From Odobenus rosmarus divergens (Eukaryota; Chordata; Mammalia; Carnivora; Odobenidae), in NCBI RefSeq assembly GCF_000321225.1, contig NW_004450585.1, positions 2,912,532 to 2,976,531 on the forward strand: a DNA stretch of 64,000 bases, in the 5' to 3' direction. How positions within the stretch are numbered: the stretch's first letter is position 1; each line of letters starts with the position of its first letter. This document shows positions 44,818 to 56,559 of the stretch, one piece after another. The position numbers and the translations under genes are program-made. The notes beneath the pieces were generated by a model, which saw only the letters and a list, made by a program, of their open reading frames with translations, did not search any database and was not told where the DNA came from.

Positions 44818-45110
44818 GTCCTGTTCATGTTTTCTCTCTGGTTTTTCTATTATAAGTTCTGAACCATTTCTTTGCATCTGTCTTAGCCACTGTCTAGCTC
44901 TCAGATTCTTTTCAGTTGTATAAAATCTGCTCTTTAATAGTTAATTGAGATTGTTTCAACAAATATATTTTCAGTTTCTATAAGTTATTTAAAACATATT
45001 TTTGCTTATTCTATATATTCCAACAGTCACTGGTCAATCATATTTGTGAGTCATTCTTCATTTTTTAGACCTTCCTTGCATACTGCTTCATATTGTAGAC
45101 TTAATAAAAT

Positions 45111-45576
45111 TCTAATATCTGTAATCCTTGGGCTCAAAATCTCTTGTTTGTTGGTTTTGCATTCTAGCTTGCTTTCTCATATGATGATCTTTGATTACAG
45201 TCCCACTGACTGATCCTAATAGGTGGGAATCCTGTGAAGCCTGAGCCCCAAGGCCTGATGGGAAGTCCTGCAGAGTTGTAACATCAGTGAATTGCTCCAT
45301 TCTACTTGATCTCTCATACAAAAGTAAGGGTGCTGGTGGGAAGGGTGTGGATGAAGATATTTGGGCAGACACATGTGAAGCTGAGAGATTTCAACCCTCC
45401 AATCTTTGAGACTCTCTTTTGACAGAGGAGTCCTTTCCTGCTCTTCAGGAAATCAGCTTAAGTCTGCATTAAAGTCTTTCAATGAGTGCATCCTAGGGAG
45501 CTGTTGCACAAACTGGCACTGATTCTTCTCAGGACCCATCCCCTCACTATTTTTTATTGTCTCTGTGTTTACATAT
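45111..45576. other. Intergenic DNA
   Basis: It may continue the old L1 at first; otherwise nothing was recognised. Confidence 0.35.
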
Positions 45577-45592
45577 AAGAATTATATTACAA

Positions 45593-45770
45593 GTGCCTGG
45601 GTGGCTCAGATGGTTAAGCGTCTGCCTTCATCTCAGGTCATGATCCCAGGGTCCTGGGATCAAGTCCCGCATCGGGCTCCCTACTCCTTGGGAGCCTGCT
45701 TCTCCCTCTGCCTCTCTCTCTGTCTCTCTGTCTCTCATGAATAAATAAATAAATAATCTTAAAAAAAAAA
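45593..45770 (+). mobile_element. SINEC copy (+), first of a same-site pair
   Basis: It has head GTGCCTGGGTGGCTCAGATG, full body, (AAAT)n and A-run. The target AAGAATTATATTACAA lies before it at 45577-45592 and again at 45993-46008, after the second SINE. Confidence 0.93.
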
Positions 45771-45778
45771 AAGAATTA

Positions 45779-45992
45779 GGGCGCCTGGGTGGCTCAGTTG
45801 GTTGAGCGACTGCCTTCGGCTCAGGTCATGATCCTGGAGTCCTGGGATCGAGTCCCACATCGGGCTCCCTGCTCAGCAGAGAGTCTGCTTCTCCCTCTGA
45901 CCCTCTTCCCTCTCGTGCTCTCTATCTCTCATTCTCTCTCTCTCAAATAAATAAATAAAATCTTTAAAAAAAATAAAAATAAAAATAAAAAA
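45779..45992 (+). mobile_element. SINEC copy (+), second of a same-site pair
   Basis: It has head GGGCGCCTGGGTGGCTCAG and an (AAAAAT)n-like tail. The partial target AAGAATTA (45771-45778) between the two SINEs shows that the second copy entered the right-hand duplication of the first. Confidence 0.93.
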
Positions 45993-46008
45993 AAGAATTA
46001 TATTACAA

Positions 46009-46525
46009 CATGGTCTAGGTAAAGAAAAAATAACAGGACATAGTTTCTGTCCCAACAGGTACAGTACCTCACCACATGCTGTTGTTAGGAGTGTGAGGAG
46101 CATGCATGGGAGTGAGTTCTAATGGTGTTCCCTCAAGGAGGATGAACTAGAAGCCTTGATTGGGCTGAAGATTTTGCTATGGTGAGCTCACACGGAATTC
46201 TGAATTTAATGTGTTGCTTCAAATACTTGTGATGGCATCACCAGTGTCTACCACTCTGGAATTCCACTTTTGGTCACTGAGGTCAGGGAACCTAATCCCA
46301 TTGCAGCATCTTGTGCCACCATCAATGGTTTACTCAGGATGGCTACCCGAGAGCTATGGAAGGATGGCGATGCCCCCTCCTCAATATATTTCTTAATGCC
46401 TTGGTGACAAAAGGACCTTAAGGCCTCTTGAGGGGTATGGCTAGGAGATGGCTGAGAATATTGCATATGCTTGAAGGCTTTGAACAGTTCCATCTCCCTG
46501 AGCTTTCAGATGCTTTCCTCAATAT
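46009..46525. other. Intergenic DNA
   Basis: No gene or repeat was recognised. Confidence 0.4.
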
Positions 46526-46685
46526 CTTGGTTCTCAAAGTGTGGTTCTAGTACCAGCGATGTCAGCATTCCCTGGGCCCCAACCCAGCCTACTGAATCAG
46601 AAACTCTGGGGTGTATCCCAGACATCTGTGTTTTAAAAAAGACCCTCCTGAGATTCTGTTGTATGCCAAAATTTGAGAACTAGTA
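46526..46685 (+). mobile_element. MER5A (hAT-Charlie non-autonomous)
   Basis: It starts CTTGGTTCTCAAAGTGTGGT and passes through CTACTGAATCAGAAACTCTG and ACATCTGTGTTTTAA to ATTTGAGAACTAGTA. The ends are imperfect inverted repeats (TGGTTCTCAAA and TTTGAGAACTA). It carries no transposase. Confidence 0.85.
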
Positions 46686-46829
46686 CTACATAGCTCTGAA
46701 AGCACACCATGTAAGAAGTCCAGCTATTCTGAGGTCACCATACTGGAAAGACTATGTAGAGAAACTACATAGAAATAGAGAAAGATGCTCAAGGACCCCC
46801 AGCTGATCCAAAGCCCTGGCTGTCTGACA

Positions 46830-47280
46830 GTCACTTTTAATGTTTTTAAAATGTCTTTGAATAGATACAGGACTTTGAGAAGTATGTAGTGTTGTTTGGG
46901 TGTATGTGTTTTTAATTTACATAAGGAGTATTGTCTTGTACGGTTTCTTACATTTTTCACTTGACAGTACATTGTCATGTATTTCTCACCACTGCATGGT
47001 AATTCATGGTGTGTATCTACCACATTTAACATTCTTTCTCCAAATGATGAGCATCCAGTTTGCTTTCAACTCCCCCGTACCAGAAGCGATTGATCAACAT
47101 CCTCATATATGCCCTGTCCCACTTCATGAACCTAGGAACATTTCTATGAGGAGTATACTGATGGAGAAAAACTTAAATTCCCATTTTTATTTAGAAATAA
47201 GTCTAGTAGAAGACAAGGCTCTTCTGTCAGAAGTTTTAAAAGACTGGTTGGGGAACAGTCAATACAAAAAGCCTTGATGT
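46830..47280 (-). repeat. Old L1-like fragment
   Basis: Text such as TTCTTACATTTTTCACTTG, GTACATTGTCATGTATTTCTC and GCATGGTAATTCATGGTGTG resembles an antisense old L1. It is weaker than the others. Confidence 0.4.
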
Positions 47281-48222
47281 TTTTTTAGTTTTATATATAA
47301 AACATACCACATAATACAAGCACATACATAATTCCATATTCTTAGTTTTGGGGTTGAAACAAACAAAAAAGTCACACAAGTGACACATTGCTAATAGCTG
47401 TGATATTTGCTGCTGAAGTCAAAACTAATTGATGCTTTTCTTATAAACTATGTACACATGAAACCAGCTGAAGAGTGCAGTTTCCTGTGGGAATGTGAAT
47501 TCCCTAGATGGTTGGCAACAACATAGTGTCAGTAAATATAACCAGATGTCAGTTAGGAGCATGGGCTAACAGTAAATGCTTTAAGAATACTCATGCACTT
47601 AATTGCTGTCTTGACAACAGGTCATTCTTCAGGACTTATATCGGTATCTGTTGTTTTGTAAATTTCTTAACCATTCAGGAATAAATGTTGTCCTAACATC
47701 CTTAGAAATGAATGCAGTACATATACTCCATAGATCTCTTGAAAGCACTTCTAGTTTATTATGTATTATGTAAACTGTGGATATTGGGTACACATAAGTT
47801 AACTTTCTATTACCCAGGCTTGAAGGAGAAGAATAAGGAGTGAATGTTGTTAGTGTGAAGTTTCCCCCAATTCTACCACTTCCTCCTTTTCCCCTCTAGG
47901 GCTGTCTTGCTCATAGAGTGGTATATACAGGGACTAAGCCAATCGGGGAAACGATGATAGACTTTTTTTTAATTATTATTAAAGAAAGGAAATGGCTCTG
48001 TTGCTTTTTAGACTTACTTTTTAATAACCAGGAGTGTATCTGGTACTTCAGGTCAAGACTAGTAAAAACAGAATTGGCTAAGCCAGAGAAGTATCTGCTA
48101 AGCACTTGAATATATCCAGGCTGGTGGACCTCCTAACTTACTCACCCAGAAAAGGACAGAGGGGGGAAACTGCCTGGTAGATTCACCAAAGGAGGCTGAA
48201 GGATTATCCACCACTGCATATG
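47281..48222. other. Intergenic DNA
   Basis: It is AT-rich, with no gene or repeat recognised. Confidence 0.4.
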
Positions 48223-48236
48223 GAAACAGGACCCAA

Positions 48237-48414
48237 GGGCCACCTGGGTGACTCAGTTGTTAAGCGTCTGCCTTCCGCTCAGGTCATGATCCCAGGGTCC
48301 TGGGATCGAGTCCTGCATCAAGCTTTCTGCTCAGCGGGGGGCCTGCTTTTCCCTCTCCCTTGTGCTCTCTCTCTCTGTCAAATAAATAAATAAAATCTTA
48401 AAAAGAAAAAAAAA
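48237..48414 (+). mobile_element. SINEC copy (+)
   Basis: It has head GGGCCACCTGGGTGACTCAG. The target duplication GAAACAGGACC lies just before the head (48223-48233) and just after the tail (48415-48425). Confidence 0.92.
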
Positions 48415-48680
48415 GAAACAGGACCTAAAGGAAATGATTGGTTTGGCATCTTCCTTTAAGGCACAATAAGATTGTGCATTAGGTAATTGTGGCCTAATGA
48501 GGGTTGATCCCTTCAACAAATATTTACTGAGAATGTAGTTAACCAGATACAAAAAAGAACACACTTATCTTTACTGTTAGGTTCACAGGCTAGAACATTT
48601 CTCAGAATGTGTATTCCAGAAACAGGTGCCTGATGCAGAAGAGATCTGTGGTCAGGAATGTTTGGAAAATGCTGGGTTAT

Positions 48681-49022
48681 TTTGGTCTGTTCAGATTATT
48701 CTAACAGACTGGGTGCCTTACACAGCAAGCATTTATTTCTCAGTTCTGAAGGCTGGAAATCCAAGATCAAGGAGCCAGCAGATTCAGTGCCGGCTAGGGC
48801 CAGCTTCCTGTTCATAGCTGGCTGGCTGTCTTCTGGCTGTGTCCTTACAAGGCAGAAAGAGTGAGATGGTCTTCTGGGGTTGTGGCACTAATCCCAGTCA
48901 TGGGGGCTCTATCCTCATGACCTAATCTCTTCCCAAAGGCCCTACCAGCAGATAACATCACACTGCATGTTAGGATTTCAACATATGAATTTTGGGGGGA
49001 CACAAATATTCGGGCTGTTGCA
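48681..49022 (-). repeat. MST-like MaLR solo LTR
   Basis: On the minus strand it starts TGCAACAGCCCGAATATTTG and follows MST order (CCCCCAAAATTCATATGTTG, CTTTGGGAAGAGATTAGGTC, TCATGAGGATAGAGCCCCC, ACAAGGCAGAAAG). The direct repeat TGGGTTAT sits on both sides (48673-48680, 49023-49030). It is about 342 bp with no internal region. Confidence 0.8.
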
Positions 49023-49030
49023 TGGGTTAT

Positions 49031-49609
49031 AAATGTTAAACAGATTGCTTTTGGCAGGACTTAAGCATTTAACATGCAGACGACATTGTGATTCCCTAAG
49101 AGGAACAGAGACTATAGTATTTCCCAAACCCCGAAAAGGACTAACGTTCCACTGAAATATATTTTAAGCTTCCTCCTCGATTTTCAGGGAATCTAAGCCT
49201 TCAATGTTAATAATCTGTTTATGACTTCATATTAAAAAGAAAAATTACTATTTAATTCTAAAACTTGATTCGCCCAAATTCTACCTGCTGATAATGAAAA
49301 GGATGGTTTTGAGAGAAGGAAGTAGATCTGGCTCTAAAGTTACTTTTCAAAGCATATGAGACAATAATTTTGATTTTAAGTTCATCTCCCCCCACACTGT
49401 CTCTCTTAATGGTAAGTCATTACAGAAATATATCCTTAAGCAGGGCTCTGTGAACTGAAAAAAAAGGTACCTCTTCTTTCTTTGTCCCCATCCTGTATTA
49501 AATGCTTGTTTACTGAATTGTCATCAAATGTAATTTGATTAAATTGTGCTCATTCATGCTTACATCCCTGTATGTAAGGCTAGGTTGTTATCAAAACTAA
49601 CAAAAATCA
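49031..49609. other. Intergenic DNA
   Basis: No gene or repeat was recognised. Confidence 0.4.
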
Positions 49610-49795
49610 GGGGCACCTGAGTGGCTCTGTCAGTTAAGCATCCATCTCTTGATTTCGGCTCAGGTCAGGATCTCAGGTTGTGAGATCGAGCCCTGAGTTG
49701 GGCTCCCTGCTGGATGTGGAGCCTACTTAAGATTCTCTCTCGCCCTCTGCCCCTCCCCCCTTCTCTCTCTCCTTCTCTAAACAAAAAGCAAAAAA
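49610..49795 (+). mobile_element. Older SINEC copy (+)
   Basis: It has head GGGGCACCTGAGTGGCTCTG and an extra CATCTCTTGATTT segment typical of an older SINEC type. The tail is CAAAAAGCAAAAAAAC. The flank AAACTAACAAA is repeated on both sides. Confidence 0.85.
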
Positions 49796-49949
49796 ACAAA
49801 CTAACAAAGAAGGAAGAAAATAGTACAGTTCCTTTCAGTTTCATTGTCCTTTAAAAAAATGAAAATCTATGTCTAACTTTTCTGATGTTTAATTTTTAAG
49901 AATTGTTGGGTTTGAAGTCAAAGTTTTAATGGGACTAGAATAAACTTTA

Positions 49950-50110
49950 ATAAATTTTTGTGTTATGGAAATTTTTAAACATACACAAAAGTAGAGAGAA
50001 TAATACAATAAATCCTATGTACCTCCCCTAGCTTCAATATCTATCAACATTATATTATCTTTGGTCTAGATTTAAATATATGAAAAATCAGTCTTCATTA
50101 CCAAAAGAAA
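49950..50110. repeat. Old L1 3'-end fragment
   Basis: TTTTTAAACATACACAAAAG, AGAGAGAATAATACAATAAA and ACCTCCCCTAGCTTCAATAT match the type of fragment seen again from 54890. Confidence 0.5.
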
Positions 50111-50344
50111 TCCAGTTTTCAGTACTACATCCAGTCTTAAGACTCAGCAGATTATAAGATATATCTTGATTTCACACCACACTATCCTAGAATCAGTGAA
50201 AAAAGTTAATAACTGAAATTGTTTGGAGAGCAAAGGTCCAGGGCTGAGGAGGGGGAGTTTCCCCACAGCATGGCTGAAGGCAGTGGTAGAAGGGAAAGAA
50301 GAAAGCTTTTTCCTTTTTTCTTGTTTGTGCCCCTATCAGATTCA

Positions 50345-50600
50345 TCCTATTTAATAAAATAATGGTTACTATTAGTATTAGTCACATTTGTGTGTCTGCT
50401 CTGTTCTAGGCAATTTGCTATTTCCTTCACAAATATTTCTTTAGTCAGTTTTCACCAACCCTACAAGGTAGTTATCCCCAGTTTTCAGACGAGACAGTCG
50501 AAACTCAGAATGGCTAAGTAGGTTTCTAGATTGCACAGAATCTAGGGAACAGGGCTGCGATTCAAACCCAGGTCTGCCTAACTCTCGGTCAGATCCCACC
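50345..50600 (-). repeat. MIR, near full length
   Basis: Antisense MIR: GTGTCTGCTCTGTTCTAGGC, AACCCTACAAGGTAGTTATC, CCAGTTTTCAGACGAGACAG, GATTCAAACCCAGGTCTGCC. Confidence 0.75.
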
Positions 50601-52624
50601 ACCCTCCACCTCCAGCCCCAAGGTTGGTGTCTCTCCCCCTGTCTCTGTGACTCCTCTGTGAGCTTCCCGGCAAATCTCTTTACCTTCACGTAGCAGATGC
50701 GGTCATTGCCCCGCCAGTCCCCCCGGCATGTGATATTGCCGTGCATGCTTACCTACGCTTCTGATTGTCAGAACCTGCCTCAATGCCCGAGAGCCTTCTC
50801 TCACCTCTGGAGCCACTTCTGCCCCAGCAGAGGGTAGGCCAGATGTTCCAGAGAATTACCACTCCCCACTCAGGTAGTGATTGATGGGAGCTCAATATCC
50901 AGGGCCCTCATCCTTGGGCAGGATAACTCTGCAGTGCTGGCTCCAGAGATCCTCAGCAGTATTAATTCTACTTGCACACAGGGGAAACTTACTTGAAAAA
51001 TACACCCTTTAATGATTTTCTTCCCTTCCGGTTTCTTTTCCCACCTCCCACATTAACTTTTTGCATTCAAATCCTGTCAGGATCTGCTTCTAAAGGAACT
51101 AAGACTCTTTCAATGCCGCAGTTCCTTAACTATAAAAAGTGAAGGTGTTCTTTGAGATGAATTCAAGAATCCTATAGTTCTATTGTATGATGGTCAATGC
51201 TATGTACCAGACATCAAATACGGCCTTCTTGTCTCTTATGAGCCAGATCAAATGAGCTCAATACCATCGACTCTTAAGTTCATGGCTATGGGAATCCTAA
51301 GCCTTCTCAAGAATTCTGAGAATTCCTGAAGGACTTACGGCAGTTGGCTCACGTCTACTTCCCAGGCTTCTGCCATGTGGACCCAGATGGGGATCTCAGC
51401 TTTGACTTTTCTTAAAGCAAACAAACAACAAATAAAAACAACTTCCTAAAAGCATGTGTAGCTTAGTCAGACATTAGCGAATTTCTGGAGAGAAGAAATT
51501 CTCTTTGGCTCTTCACTCGTCTCTCTCCTTGTTACTCTCAGGAGCAGTAACATCCCATCCCCTGTCCATGCAATCCAGCTTCTCCCTTCTGGAATGTTTT
51601 GGTACATGTTTGTCATCTAAGCCTTAATGGCCTTGCTTCTATGAAGTGACCTCATCGATTTCTTCTCCCAAACAATGACACATTCCTACTTGCGGGGAAT
51701 CTGGTCGTAATGGTTCAGTGAATCATCGCTTCCCTTCCCCCCACCCTTTTCTCAAGTGAATTAGATAAAGCTCTTTTCTTTCTCTTCCTCTAGTGGGCGC
51801 TGCTGTTATCTCTTTGACTTACCAAAACAGCACTCCTCAATTAGTTTTTACTTTTTCTGTGTCTTGCTCTCTTCTTTCTCCAGCTAGCTGATACATGTAG
51901 TCCCCTTTTTCAGGCAGTCCTTGATGCCGGTCTCTGCCTCACTGCAAGCACGTCACACCTTTCCTAAGTTGCAGATGGCTTCTCACTGTTCCACTGAAAT
52001 GTGCACACATGGTGGGTCTTTCAAAGAAGTCCTCCTGTATTGCGCAAAATAAGCACACACTAATTCCTTGTGGCTCCCTTAGGCTGGCTATGCTGCACCT
52101 TCCCTACAGTTTCTACTAACACCTCAGCTACGCTCTTAAAGGTGTTTCTAGCTGACAAATTCATGTTACTGAGTTTGTCTTCATCCACTAAGAAGCAGGC
52201 GCCAAGATGGGATGAGGTGTGTCGGAGATTTATTGGTGGAAGTGTCAGTGAAAGCTAAAGAGGGAGATGTAGGAAGTAGAAAGAGCCGTCAGACCATGAT
52301 GCAGGTCTCACTGCAGTGCCAGGAGCGGAAGGAGGAAGGACGACTGGGGACGAAGAATTTCAGACGATAGCAGCACAGTTGTCAGAAAGTTTTGGTCAGT
52401 CTGATGAGGAGTCCTGGAGCCCAAGCTGCCTGTTGGAGGAATCCCACATCTGCAGGAATGGGCCACACGAATGCTCCAGCCATTCTCTTTCATTGACTGA
52501 GTGCAGGCCAAGGGGAGTGTGGTCTCAGTGAATGCAGGGCTGGGTCTTTAGAGCAGCAGGTTGGCAGTGAGGTGGAATTCCTCAGAACAGCTGGGTGATG
52601 CGGTATTTATTTATTTAGAAAAAG
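50601..52624. other. Repeat-poor intergenic DNA
   Basis: Two kilobases hold no SINE and no gene that I can see. Bases 51560-51850 could be a very old L2 (CCAGCTTCTCCCTTCTGGAA), a weak call. It is another candidate for conserved non-coding DNA. Confidence 0.4.
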
Positions 52625-52772
52625 ATTTTATTAATTTATTTGAGAGCGAGTGAGCACGAGTGGGGGAGGGGCAGAGGGAGAAGCAGACTCCCCCGTGAGC
52701 AGGGAGCCTGAAGTGGGGTTCAATCCCAGGACCCTGGGATCATGACCTGAGCTGAAGGCAGACACTTAACCC
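52625..52772 (-). mobile_element. SINEC copy (-), 5'-truncated
   Basis: The tail and body are present (GATTTTATTAATTTATTTGAG to GACACTTAACCCA), but the reversed head GAGCCACCCAGGCGCC is missing. Confidence 0.85.
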
Positions 52773-53275
52773 ACTTTCATTTCTGTTGGTATACTCTTTT
52801 TTTAAAATTACTTTGCCCATTACCTATATAAGTTGTGTATCTAATACTAGCAGAAAATCTTTAGAAGGTAAATATTACATGAAATCATTATGTATGATAA
52901 AGAATTACAATGATTTCACATGGTAATTTTGAGAATAATTGTTTTCTCTTGGTGATTTTTATTCTAAAATGGATGATTTTATGATTTCCAAGACGAACAA
53001 AATTCCTTTCAACTCAAATATCTGTTTATCCATTATCTTTTTTTAAAAAAATAGAATATTCAGATTTTGTAACTTCTAAATATTCTTTAAAGGTTATTGA
53101 AGTGATACCTTTTGTAAGGGCCAATTATAATTGTTTTTTTTAAATATATATTTTTTAAAAATAATTGGTTTTTCAATTATATGAAAAATGAATCATTACA
53201 GAAGAGATAATAGGTGATAAAACTTATTATTGGTAGGATAAGAATCACTTCACTTGTCAAAAATTTCAAACTGAA
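52773..53275. other. AT-rich intergenic DNA
   Basis: It is very AT-rich, with no gene or repeat recognised. Confidence 0.4.
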
Positions 53276-53474
53276 GGGGCGCCTGGGTGGCTCAGTCATT
53301 AAGCGTCTGCCTTTGGCTCAGGTCATGATCCCAGGGTCCTGAGATCGAGCCCCGCATCGGGCTCCCTGCTGGGCGGGAAGCCTGCTTCTCCCCCTCCCAC
53401 TCCCCCTGCTTGTGTTTCCTCTCTCCCTGTCTCTCTCTCTCTGTCAAATAAATAAATAAAATCTTTAAAAAAAA
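53276..53474 (+). mobile_element. SINEC copy (+)
   Basis: It has head GGGGCGCCTGGGTGGCTCAG and a complete body. AATTTCAAACTGAA before it and AATTCATACTGAA after it look like a slightly diverged target duplication. Confidence 0.92.
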
Positions 53475-53547
53475 TTCATACTGAAAATAACCTCACAGTT
53501 AGTGACAATGATATTGAACATTGTTAGTTATATTTCTTAATGGAAAA

Positions 53548-53578
53548 ATTTCAAATCAATTTTGATTTGATTTGAAAT
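53548..53578. repeat. Inverted repeat, 12-bp arms, 7-base loop
   Basis: Left arm ATTTCAAATCAA (53548-53559) and right arm TTGATTTGAAAT (53567-53578) are exact reverse complements. The sequence is AT-rich, and no function is assigned. Confidence 0.85.
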
Positions 53579-53669
53579 CCCGCTGCCTATTATTCCAAAC
53601 ATTCTAAAGGGAAATGAGATAAAAGAACATCCAGAAAAATACAAACTTGGTATCATTAGTGATGGTTCC

Positions 53670-53890
53670 AACATGCACTGACATTAACTTTGTATCAGAG
53701 ACTACGTTAGGTGTTTTGGATGAATATTTTACTTAATCCTCATAATACTTCATTCTTATTCCCAATATACAGATAAAGAAACTGAGGGTTCAAGAGGTTA
53801 ACTAACCAACCGCCCAAGGTCCCTCCATCATGGTGGCACTAGAAATAGAACTTGTAACTATCGAAGGATTTATTTATCTACTGCACTATC
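53670..53890 (-). repeat. MIR
   Basis: Antisense MIR: AGAGACTACGTTAGGTGTTT, TACTTAATCCTCATAATAC, GATAAAGAAACTGAGGGTTC, AGAGGTTAACTAACC. Confidence 0.7.
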
Positions 53891-54889
53891 TTGCATTTCT
53901 AGCTAAGCTCCTGCTCAACTGGGCTTGAAGTGTGTGAGCTATAAGACCTCTTTCTCCTTCTATAGATGAAGACAGAATTTCAAAACTCTTAGTCATATAT
54001 GAAACACTTTCATGAATTTTGTCATATTCTCAAAATATTTGTACTTTTATTCACTTAATATTTTTAATTGACTCATTTTTTAAAAAAACAGCTTCATCGA
54101 CAGAAGTAATGTCCATGAGACTGATGTGCTAGTTATATTTTCCAATTTATGATAAATTAAATAGACATCATAGTTACATTCTCCTAAAACTGAATCATGT
54201 GCCACAGTGGTCCAGATACAAGTGTTGGAGACACGCCAGACTAAGATGTAGATTAACAGCAGGCTGAATGGCTGCTCTCTATCTACCCTCACTGGTCTTG
54301 GCTTGCTGGATCTTATCCCTGCAATGCTTATTGGGTGTGTGTGTGTGCACATGTGCGTGTGTGAGTGTGTGCCTGCTCTGGGTGGGGTGTGGGGTGGTGG
54401 GAGATAGTGCGATGGGGTAAGGTAGGGGATGGGAAGAGGCCAAAATATGCCTTCAGTAAGGCTTACAAAAAGGATAAAAGCATTCAGCCAGTTAGTTCCT
54501 ACAGACTCAGTGGTAGACGTCACCATGGACATGCCAAGGTGGAGGCAGCCAAAGCTGGTTGCTGGAGATAATCATTGGGATGCAGAGATATTTGGAGAGT
54601 GGGCACGTGGGATGCAGACGGCCAACTGTGTGGAGTGGCTGTGGACTCCTCCCACAGAGACCCTCACTGATCACTCTGTGGTGAAGTCCTATGCCTTGAA
54701 TGTGACTAGTAAATACTGGCCAAAAATATTATAACAAACGACTTTCGAGCCTAGAAGCTTTTTTCTAAAGATACTCAAGATGTAACCAGGTCCAGACTCG
54801 CATATATTTATCACTCTCCCATTAGCAAAACCAAGAGAAAGATTTTAATAAAAGGTTAACTCAACATCAAATTAGGGAACTTCCCAAAC
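53891..54889. other. Intergenic DNA with (GT)n
   Basis: A (GT)n-rich, partly alternating purine-pyrimidine tract at about 54334-54371 is followed by G/T-rich text to 54410. The 150-codon minus frame across it is a by-product of the repeat. No gene is visible. Confidence 0.5.
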
Positions 54890-55800
54890 ATAGACAATAA
54901 CAGAAGTATAGGATAATAAACCTCCCTGTATCATCCCCCAGTTTCAAAAGTTATCAGTAATTTTTCCACCTATTACTCCTTCCATTTTTGGGGGCAGGAT
55001 TATAAAATTCTTCAGTATGTATCTCTGATGAAATTTTTGTTTTATATATAACTGTCATGTCATTATCACATCTAAGAAAATTAAGAATAATTCATTTATA
55101 GTATCTAATATTTAGTCTATAATCTGATTTTCCTGATTGACTCAAGGGTTCTTTTCACAGGTGGTTTGGTCAAAACAGGACACAAAGTCCATCCATTGCG
55201 TTTCATGATTATGAATCTTTTCTTTCTCCCTCCCTCCCTTTGTCCCTCCCTCCCTCCTTCCTTCCTTTCTTTTTTTAAAATTATTTATTTATTTGAGAGA
55301 GACAGAGAGAGAGAGAGAGCACATACAGGGGGAGGGGCAGAGGGAGAGAGAGAATCCCAAGCAGCCTCCCCGCTGAGTGTGGAGCCTGACACGGGGCTCC
55401 ATCTCACAACCCTGAGATCATGACCCAAGCTGAAATCAAGAGTCGGATGCCCAACTGATTGAGCCACCCGGGTGCCCCATGATCATGATTTTTAAATCTC
55501 TTTTATTCTTTAATCAGGCCCTTGTTTTTCATGCCATTGATTTGGTAGAGAAACCAGGTCATTTTTTTTTTTTTTTAATTGAACATTTGACATTCTGGAT
55601 TTGACTGATTGCTTTCTTGAGGTGGTTTGGTTTTCAAACTCCATTCTTGGTCCCATGTATTTCCTATTAGTTCTAGAGGCTGGATTAGATTCAGATTCTA
55701 TCTTAGGCAAGAAGACCTGATAATGGTTCTGGGTACTTCTGATTTTGTTATATCATGTTGCACATAAGGTCTGGTTGTTGGAATTTTAGGTTTTAGGTTT
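54890..55800. repeat. Old L1 3'-end fragment, split by a SINE
   Basis: Ordered pieces of an old L1 3' end are visible: AAATTCTTCAGTATGTATCT, AATAATTCATTTATAGTATC, CAAAACAGGACACAAAGTCC, then after the SINE GCCATTGATTTGGTAGAGAAA, GATTTGACTGATTGC and TAGATTCAGATTCTATCTTAG. Confidence 0.6.
55215..55477 (-). mobile_element. SINEC copy (-) with long pyrimidine tail
   Basis: The tail is an impure (CCCT/CCTT)n tract (about 55225-55270). The reversed head is CCACCCGGGTGCC. CATGATTATGA (55204-55214) and CATGATCATGA (55478-55488) are the target duplication. Confidence 0.9.
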
Positions 55801-56559
55801 TTTATTCCTTTCTTATCGCAGTTGCTCTGTCTCTTTGGGGAGATTCAAAACCGTTCTACATTACTATCTTTGCCCAACCAAATAAAAAAAAAAAGCCAAA
55901 ATTTACAGAGACAAAATGACTAGGCAGAAAAACTGATTCTGAGTCTCTTGGACAATCTGTATTTGAAGAAAGCTTCTCCTGCTTCACACACAAAGGGATT
56001 GACTGTATAGGGGAAAAACATGTAAACTACGAACACTTAGGGATTACTAAATGTAAGTTTAGAAAAAGCACATCACTAATTAGTATATTTAGAAACTGCA
56101 CTATTAAAAGTCAGGATGAAAATAGCTGAAATTTAATGAGTCATTTGCTAATTATTTAGCTTATGGATTTCCAATGCCATTTGCTTCTAGCCCTTTTCCT
56201 CGTCCTTAGGCAATTTTTGGTGGTATTTTACTGCTTTTTAACACCTCCAGAAACCACTGTATGCTGGTAACTGACCATAAATTGTACACTTGGAGAGATA
56301 CATAAGAGATTATGACTCAGGATCCATGCTGTGTTGCTGAGATAAACCATGAGTGGTTTGCACCACAGTTGAAGATTTTCAGAGCCAAAAGTAGTTAGAA
56401 TTCTGCGGACGACCTAACGTGCTACCTATCACTTGATAAAGAAACAGAGACATAAATCATGAAGATCAATGTGCCTACTGAAGAAAGAGACGGTGTTTCA
56501 CCATGCTCCTCAGATGCTAGATGTGCTCTGCTATGGGCCCAGCCCAGGGGCTCGAAGCC
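55801..56559. other. Intergenic DNA
   Basis: No gene or repeat was recognised. Confidence 0.4.

Larger units (their letters stand above)
42925..45110 (-). repeat. Old L1 (L1M-type), interrupted three times
   Basis: Antisense L1 text recurs between younger insertions: AACCATTTACACTTTTAGTT, then CTTTAGTGATGATTTCTTAG, then TTTTGCTAGGTACCAATTTC, then TCTTGAATCTGTAGATTCATG, and GTTCTGAACCATTTC after the LTR. Two SINEs (43370, 43776) and one solo LTR (44381) break it. Confidence 0.65.

Noticed and set aside
46900..47277. 125-codon open frame on the + strand
   Set aside because: It lies in what looks like old L1 sequence; no protein family was recognised.
54080..54532. 150-codon open frame on the minus strand
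   Set aside because: It crosses a (GT)n tract and codes for low-complexity His/Thr text; no homology was recognised.
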